From NCBI RefSeq assembly GCF_018118585.1, contig NZ_CP069421.1, positions 1,674,001 to 1,738,000 on the forward strand: a stretch of DNA of 64,000 nucleotides. The letters run 5' to 3'. The notes below the pieces were generated by a model, which did not search any database, was not told the origin of the DNA, and worked only from the letters and a program-made list of their open reading frames with translations. Position numbers and translations under genes: made by a program. Of the stretch, positions 59,601 to 64,000 are shown in pieces (the stretch's first letter is position 1; each line of letters begins with the position of its first letter). Origin of the DNA: Aristaeella lactis (GTDB lineage Bacteria > Bacillota > Clostridia > Christensenellales > Aristaeellaceae).

Positions 59601-62600
59601 ACCCCTGCCGGGGCCGCTTCCGTCTGCGCGAACCAGCCGTCCGGCACGCTGTGCTCCTCCAGGACATACTGGTATTCAAATCCGCCCAGCTCATAGCGGT
59701 CCAGGTCTTTGAATGTGTAGATCCACCGGCCTGAGCTGTCCGGTGTGACCTGGATCTGGCGCGTACCGTCCTCCGGCCCGGTGCTGGTGATCCGCCGGTA
59801 CGCGATCCAGATGTTGCTGACCGTCGGTTCCGCCGGCGTTCCGTCCGGGTTCAGCCACAGCTTTTCACCCGTGAGGGTGAAGGTTTCCTTTTTGTGCGTG
59901 TTGACGATCTCCCAGGAACGTCCGGCCTCCCTGTACACCCCCGTGGTGTACCCGGGCACCGGGTCCTCCGTCACCGTATAGGTGTACGCGTTCCCGTTGC
60001 TGTCTGTGTCCGGCGCGTTCAGGAACACGCCCTTCCAGCCGCCCTCCGCGGTCAGGGTGAGATCCCGGTCGATCTTCGGGGAATCCGGGTCGGAGGTCCG
60101 CCCCTTCAGGTGCACCGTCACGCTGTCCGGGCGCAGCCCATCGCGGTTCTCCATATATTGGCCGTTGACACTTTCCCCGTCGTTCCAGGTCTTCCGCACC
60201 GAAACCACACCGGGCACGATGCCCACCCGGGAATACGCGCTCTCCAGCCGTGCCCTGGGCTGGGCCTGTTCGCTGTTCCCGGACTTGACGAAGGGGATAT
60301 ACACGGTTGTCGCCGCGTTGTAGGCATACATGTTGTTGGCGGGGTCCGCCGCGCCGGTCCAGTCGATATCGTCCGTGGACGCGGCGTTGTCCTTCTTGTG
60401 GTCGTAGGCACCCTTCGCGTTCCATGTGCCGTCATTGCCGTTGTCCGTCGGCGCAGCCATATTCAGGTAGACGGAGAGCTTCTCCCCCGGGTCCAGGACA
60501 TAGGATGCTGCGATGTCCGCCTGGTTATAGCGCTCGGCGTTCACCGCAATGGCGGTCACTTTTCCCTTCAGTGCGTCCGGCACAGTCCAGACACCGTTTT
60601 CCAGGCTGCCGGTCACTTCGGTCCAGATATCCGTGTCGGTCAGCCTGTAGGCGCTGCCCCAGGCGCCGCTGTCAAAGTTGACCCATCCCCGCACGTTTGT
60701 GTCGATGTTGTTGTCAAACACCAGTCCGGACGTTGTGCTGTAGTACAGTCTTCCCATGCACCTGTCCCCGTACAGTTCGGACAGGTCCACGGACTCCAGC
60801 GTTCCCTTCCACTGGCCCTTGCCGTTCCAGGCGCCGCTCCAGGCCTTTTTCCCGTTCACGTCGTCCTGGTCGTACCCTTCGTGCGGCACATATTCCTCGA
60901 GGGCGTCGTAGATCAGGATTCCCATGGTCTTGGCGTCCTGCTTCGAGGCAACGGTCAGCCGGTAGGTGTATTTGCCGCCCTCGGTTACGGTGACCTGGTT
61001 CTCATCCCGGGTGCCCCTGCCCCAGGAGTCGCCCTGGTCCGCCCGGGCGTCCTTCCGGAATTCCACCTGCTCCGAGAGGTCAGCGTCCCGTATGCTCTCC
61101 GAGACGCGCAGGTACACGAACCGTTCCTCATCGCTGTCCGGGTCCAGGTCACTCATCCATCCGCGGATCTGCGAGTCGGAAATGCTGTAGAGGTAGGTGT
61201 TGGGGGTACCCGGCCATACGTCCGGATATCCGACGGTCTGGTAATAATTCTGATCCGTCAGGTTCCCCAGCCGGCCCGGGTTGCCCGATTCAAACGCCGC
61301 GTGGTAGACCGCGTACCCGTTACGGACTTTGTTGTAGTCCGACCACGGCACATACATATCCATGGAGATCTGGATTTTGTCCCCCCAGCAGTTGTTGGCC
61401 TGCGAATTATAGCTGGACAATTTTTTTGGATCCGGCGTCAGCGTCGCCTTCACCGTCACCAGGGTCCGCCCGCTGTTTCGGAAGTTTTCCGTCACCTTCA
61501 CGTCGGTGACCCGGTCGCCGCTCCGCATCTGGATCGTCGACGTGTTCGGCACGAAGTGTTCCGGAAGCAGCAGGTACCAGGTCCCGGAGGTCTCCGGAGT
61601 GATGGCGCCCATCGCCACCGCTTCGTTGTATTTGGTCCCGTCCGTCACGTTGGCCTGTTCGTACACCGCCGCAAAGAGCGTCACCACGACGCGGCGGTTC
61701 GCCGGATCGTTCGAGGTTCTGGTGTACGTGTAATCCCCGGTCGAGGGCATGGATCCGTAGACCTTGTAGCCGGCCTCCGTCAGCGTGGACAGGCTGCTGT
61801 CGCTGCTCTCGGTTGTGTAGTCGTCGTTGGCCTCCAGCCACGCGGTCTGCTCCGGCAGCACCTCGTCCTGCCGCTCCGCGCTCTGGTAGAAGGTCGTCAC
61901 TTGCCGTGCTTCGTTCTTCAGGACGACGTTCGTGTAGCCCTGAAGGCGCTCTTCCGCCAGCTCCATCACATGCGCGGACGGTAGGATCGTCACCTTCGGC
62001 CACACCGCCAGCTTGCAGGCGGCCTGGTTCGTCGCAATCACCGTCCGGTAACCGGTCACGTTCGCGTCCGCCGGGAAGGTGATCTTCTTCGTCCCGCTGC
62101 GTACTGCCACCGTCTGGTACAGCTCCCAGCTCCCGCTCTTGTTCTTCTCGATCCAGACCTCCACGTCCGGTTTCGGCAGGCGGTTGTCGGGCCTGTAGCC
62201 GAATTCAGAACCCGGGATCTGGTACGTATCCGACGTCTGGCGCCCGTAGGAGAACATCTCCGGCGCCGCGATGGTGATGCTGTCGAAGTAGTAGTCCCCT
62301 GCCCCGAGGTTCCCGCCGTTGCTGATGTTCGCCACGGAAACCGTATCGTCCGTGGTCTCCATCCGGTAGGTCCAGTTCAGGTAATGGGAGGGGTCCTCTT
62401 CCCAGCCTTCCGGCATGTCCGGCACCTCGCTCGTCGGGCCCGCGGTGTACGAATAGCCGTACCCCACGGTAAGCACCTCGAAGTCCAGCGTTACGCTCTT
62501 TCCGTTGCGCAGCGCGCCGACGGCCATCTCGTAGGTCTTGTCCTTTTTGTGGCTCTGGGAGCTGGTGCTCCCATCCGGCCGGTCCTTCACCGGGGTATTG

Positions 62601-63838
62601 TGCGTATGGCTGGGCTGCGAGCCCGAATACTTATACACGCCAAACGTTCCCGCAGGATACTCCCATCCCGCGTGCAGATAGTTCGCCGACGCCGTCGCCC
62701 CGGCCCGGGAGACTTCCCTCGGGTCGCCGGCCTGCTCCGGGTCGGCTTCCGTCAGCGTCCACTGCGACGCCGCGCGGATCGTATAGGTTTTGTTGTTCTG
62801 CATCTGGTCCGTGGGATACGCCGCCCAGATTTCCCGGGCCCGGTAGTCGTTCCATCCCCGGCCGTCATAGTTGTACCGGACCGTCTGCCGGCTGTAGTGC
62901 TCCCCGGCCTGCTCGCCGGAGGTCTCCGTGCCGACCGTCCCGCCGCTGACGTTGACCTCACCCAGGATGATGCCCGGGATCGAGACCCCGTTTCCTTCCG
63001 CCACCCCGGCCCACACGTCCATGTCCAGGCTGAAGTACTGCGTGCCTTCATACAGCGGCCAGGTTTTCCAGCGCACAAACACATACTTATTCGCCGTTTC
63101 CGGGCCGCCGGGCAGGTTCTCCTTCGCGCCTGCCGGAACGCTTTCCGGCGTCGAGTACACCTGGGCGGACATGCCCGCGCCGGGATCACTCAGGCATTCC
63201 CTCGTGTCGATGGCCGCCGTCAGTTCCTGGGTGCTCATGGTGTCCTTCACGCCGCTGCGGGTCGTGACCTCCACCGTGGCCTTCAGGGGATCGCTGGGCC
63301 GCATATCCACGATCTTCGAAACCACGATCCCGGTGATCGTACACTCGAAATTAATATCCGCCGCGGCATCGATAGCCGCGTCGTTGACGATGGCGTACTG
63401 CCCGTTCTCCGCTTCCTCCCAGTGCCAGGCGGAACTCTCGCTCGGTGCGTCCGGAACGGAGAAGGTCATTCCGCCGCATCCCGCCGACATAACCGCACCA
63501 TCAGCGTAGTATGTGCTCCGCTCATGCCAGATCTGCCGCGGAAACAGGATCCGGACAGAACCCGGCTCATGCGGTTCCTGTCCTGTCAGGACGGCGTTGA
63601 TCTGGAACTGCATGCTGATTTCCGAATCGTCGCTGTGCTTCCGGATAAACAGCCGGTTCGCCTGCCCGTCCGACGGGCTGTCCGGCGTCATCCACTCGAT
63701 CTTCGCGCTCCGGATCTGATTGCCCTGTGAGGCGCCCTCCGCATATCCGGCAGACAACGGCATTACACTGTTTATACCGATAATCAGCGTAAGGATGGCA
63801 AGTAAAAGAAATATCCGTCGTCTGAAGCTTCTGATCAT
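56663..63838 (-). CDS. Giant sortase-anchored Cna-B/FctA adhesin with zinc-knuckle motifs
   Basis: 2391 residues. Signal peptide to about residue 33. Residues about 35-1200 are beta-rich with no family I recognise. Cna-B domains follow near 1205-1295 (KTWNDG...RPDSV) and 1315-1430, a SpaA-like segment to 1560, pilin-isopeptide (FctA-type) domains near 1573-1725, 1733-1850 and 2059-2175, and a last Cna-B/SpaA domain to about 2310. Between the second and third FctA domains lie CTMCGGTG, CSTCQGTG, CGACSGDG, CPDC, CASC and CTACHGTG, the CxxCxGxG signature of DnaJ zinc centres, very unusual in an extracellular adhesin. A P/T-rich stalk ends in VPQTG (near 2357), a membrane helix and KPRKRK: a sortase signal with V in place of L. 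Confidence 0.9.
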   Translation of the reverse strand: MIRSFRRRIFLLLAILTLIIGINSVMPLSAGYAEGASQGNQIRSAKIEWMTPDSPSDGQANRLFIRKHSDDSEISMQFQINAVLTGQEPHEPGSVRILFPRQIWHERSTYYADGAVMSAGCGGMTFSVPDAPSESSAWHWEEAENGQYAIVNDAAIDAAADINFECTITGIVVSKIVDMRPSDPLKATVEVTTRSGVKDTMSTQELTAAIDTRECLSDPGAGMSAQVYSTPESVPAGAKENLPGGPETANKYVFVRWKTWPLYEGTQYFSLDMDVWAGVAEGNGVSIPGIILGEVNVSGGTVGTETSGEQAGEHYSRQTVRYNYDGRGWNDYRAREIWAAYPTDQMQNNKTYTIRAASQWTLTEADPEQAGDPREVSRAGATASANYLHAGWEYPAGTFGVYKYSGSQPSHTHNTPVKDRPDGSTSSQSHKKDKTYEMAVGALRNGKSVTLDFEVLTVGYGYSYTAGPTSEVPDMPEGWEEDPSHYLNWTYRMETTDDTVSVANISNGGNLGAGDYYFDSITIAAPEMFSYGRQTSDTYQIPGSEFGYRPDNRLPKPDVEVWIEKNKSGSWELYQTVAVRSGTKKITFPADANVTGYRTVIATNQAACKLAVWPKVTILPSAHVMELAEERLQGYTNVVLKNEARQVTTFYQSAERQDEVLPEQTAWLEANDDYTTESSDSSLSTLTEAGYKVYGSMPSTGDYTYTRTSNDPANRRVVVTLFAAVYEQANVTDGTKYNEAVAMGAITPETSGTWYLLLPEHFVPNTSTIQMRSGDRVTDVKVTENFRNSGRTLVTVKATLTPDPKKLSSYNSQANNCWGDKIQISMDMYVPWSDYNKVRNGYAVYHAAFESGNPGRLGNLTDQNYYQTVGYPDVWPGTPNTYLYSISDSQIRGWMSDLDPDSDEERFVYLRVSESIRDADLSEQVEFRKDARADQGDSWGRGTRDENQVTVTEGGKYTYRLTVASKQDAKTMGILIYDALEEYVPHEGYDQDDVNGKKAWSGAWNGKGQWKGTLESVDLSELYGDRCMGRLYYSTTSGLVFDNNIDTNVRGWVNFDSGAWGSAYRLTDTDIWTEVTGSLENGVWTVPDALKGKVTAIAVNAERYNQADIAASYVLDPGEKLSVYLNMAAPTDNGNDGTWNAKGAYDHKKDNAASTDDIDWTGAADPANNMYAYNAATTVYIPFVKSGNSEQAQPRARLESAYSRVGIVPGVVSVRKTWNDGESVNGQYMENRDGLRPDSVTVHLKGRTSDPDSPKIDRDLTLTAEGGWKGVFLNAPDTDSNGNAYTYTVTEDPVPGYTTGVYREAGRSWEIVNTHKKETFTLTGEKLWLNPDGTPAEPTVSNIWIAYRRITSTGPEDGTRQIQVTPDSSGRWIYTFKDLDRYELGGFEYQYVLEEHSVPDGWFAQTEAAPAGVTVTAEYDPEDLTTFRNFKKPDFGYAMIYCILSDECRPKDGNTAVPSFTFTLDMTKDGASLDGQYEYVLYDKAPQYTGYTTLPEGAAQIGSGTVRNGDTFTLPPGQAMVIIGIPDDTSCMVTETVGTGWTTDQYHDQVTGTIWTGRKTPFSFRNTYKATTFITITGTKRLRGREQKAKEFAFNLTDYNEFNDYGYENDSYGQVIATVKTGGSRGTVTEADGTKTGLAMFTFRASYDDHSTYTMYEYGGTKVLHYRAEEALPAGAQANADGTVTYNNVTYDTTRRDVTVTIRDNMDGTLKVTSTPLVFTNIYSLRKDIALTAHKELQGRTLQPEEFSFEVRRSGAAAGSAPIARGKNDADGNITFTPEITLTENDLASISAETGIGEVKFLISEVQGTDPTVAYMTTPAEAVVQIGQAADGEVLTALPGQTLKHWEADCTMCGGTGESGGLTAVLVDSNDGTLTGILPLSDYFSSQYLEICSTCQGTGYDPTSPGTTCGACSGDGFTFNECTHANQTGTVCPDCFSMLSPYKVLRVNGTVLAPVSGSMTMNSVATNLGIDTTSYPPCASCTVKVAYVFPEAEWNSAAESGTLLNLFMGDAGTAALIYLAEGDGECTACHGTGKVDGELYVDGEAEPVALVNRLKTGIRFTAEKLMDGQPAAEPFEFVLLETDETRRTETEIARTKNGTDGKIQFENVYVDPVPAGDRYYVIREAAGTNPAVEYDTGEDLYKVTIISSPDGIHTVNQKLISGDGIFRNTRKAGSLAIEIRTKGYTRPWWAWNWEPPRFRVNVLLKDREGRPLAGYPLPGTPEKRLSARAESSLYTVSDVRDRAESPAQNVTDSDGRGTILIEGGKTAVITGLPDGATYEVSQPADSMPKGFSQGSAEGATGTIRGGEQSKATLENNYEGEEAPNPSQSPEPTEIPTATPTTTATPTPAPTNTSKPQKVPQTGDSASPLLWAGLILIGLIGIGVLMKPRKRK

Positions 63839-64000
63839 GATGCGTTCACTCCGTCATCTGAAAGTGGGGGCTTTTGCGGAAAGGATCGGGTTTTTTACAA
63901 TCGTCTGAAAGTTGTCTGTACTTCTGTGAATCAATTAATTCATGATATCATAACGTTTATACGCCGTACAATGCATGACGGCGAATGAATATTACATTTT

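Overview
The window looks like a chromosomal piece of an anaerobic, gut- or rumen-type member of the Bacillota (class Clostridia). Supporting signs are the efp gene next to a CD1247-type zinc-ribbon protein, a sortase-type surface protein ending in VPQTG, KtrAB, AddB, CotH, OhrR and CtsR-type control, strong AGGAGG ribosome sites, and a mix of ATG, GTG and TTG starts. A Christensenellales/Aristaeella-like host is my guess, not a demonstration. Almost all genes lie on the minus strand. There is no rRNA, tRNA or CRISPR array.

Layout. 1-12.1 kb: secreted surface proteins (a Cna-B/isopeptide adhesin running off the left edge, a Pro/Glu-repeat protein, a Cna-B protein cotranscribed with an oligopeptide-type solute-binding protein) around a small sugar kinase/isomerase pair. 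12.4-18.4 kb: glycosyltransferase, KtrAB potassium uptake, phosphodiesterase, CD1247-type protein, EF-P and an M24 peptidase. 18.5-27.2 kb: threonine synthase, a P-loop protein, AddB without AddA, a frameshifted YitT protein, an SPFH protein and DegV. 27.3-29.9 kb: a plus-strand unit with a Phe-rich leader-peptide attenuator before a phenylacetate-CoA ligase, then an ACT-domain protein and a small protein. 30-38 kb: two arrays of tandem hairpins, glutamate dehydrogenase, CotH, and a six-gene trxB-trxA-ohrR-ABC importer operon. 38-41 kb: HAD phosphatase, DUF4037/TPR pair, low-molecular-weight tyrosine phosphatase. 41.04-45.16 kb: a decayed integrative element with FtsH and CtsR-controlled Hsp20 as cargo, inserted in the 5' end of the tyrosine phosphatase gene. 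45.2-51 kb: MATE pump, secreted tyrosine phosphatase, YciI protein, GNAT, SGNH hydrolase, esterase. 51.2-56.6 kb: a Tat-exported flavoprotein reductase, its divergent LysR regulator, TatB-TatA-TatC and an HExxH protein. 56.7-63.8 kb: a 2391-residue sortase-anchored adhesin with DnaJ-like zinc-knuckle motifs.

The most interesting points are: the Phe leader attenuator on an arylacetate-activating enzyme, which suggests a phenylalanine-supply role; the element that uses a tyrosine phosphatase gene as its attachment site and carries heat-stress cargo; a terminator-plus-promoter module repeated five times between 41 and 57 kb; tandem hairpin arrays and a covarying structured repeat; a probable cystine/thioredoxin operon with its own OhrR; and zinc knuckles in a cell-wall adhesin. 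Three genes (15.6, 24.7 and 49.2 kb) carry single-base frameshifts in homopolymers, so assembly errors should be considered.
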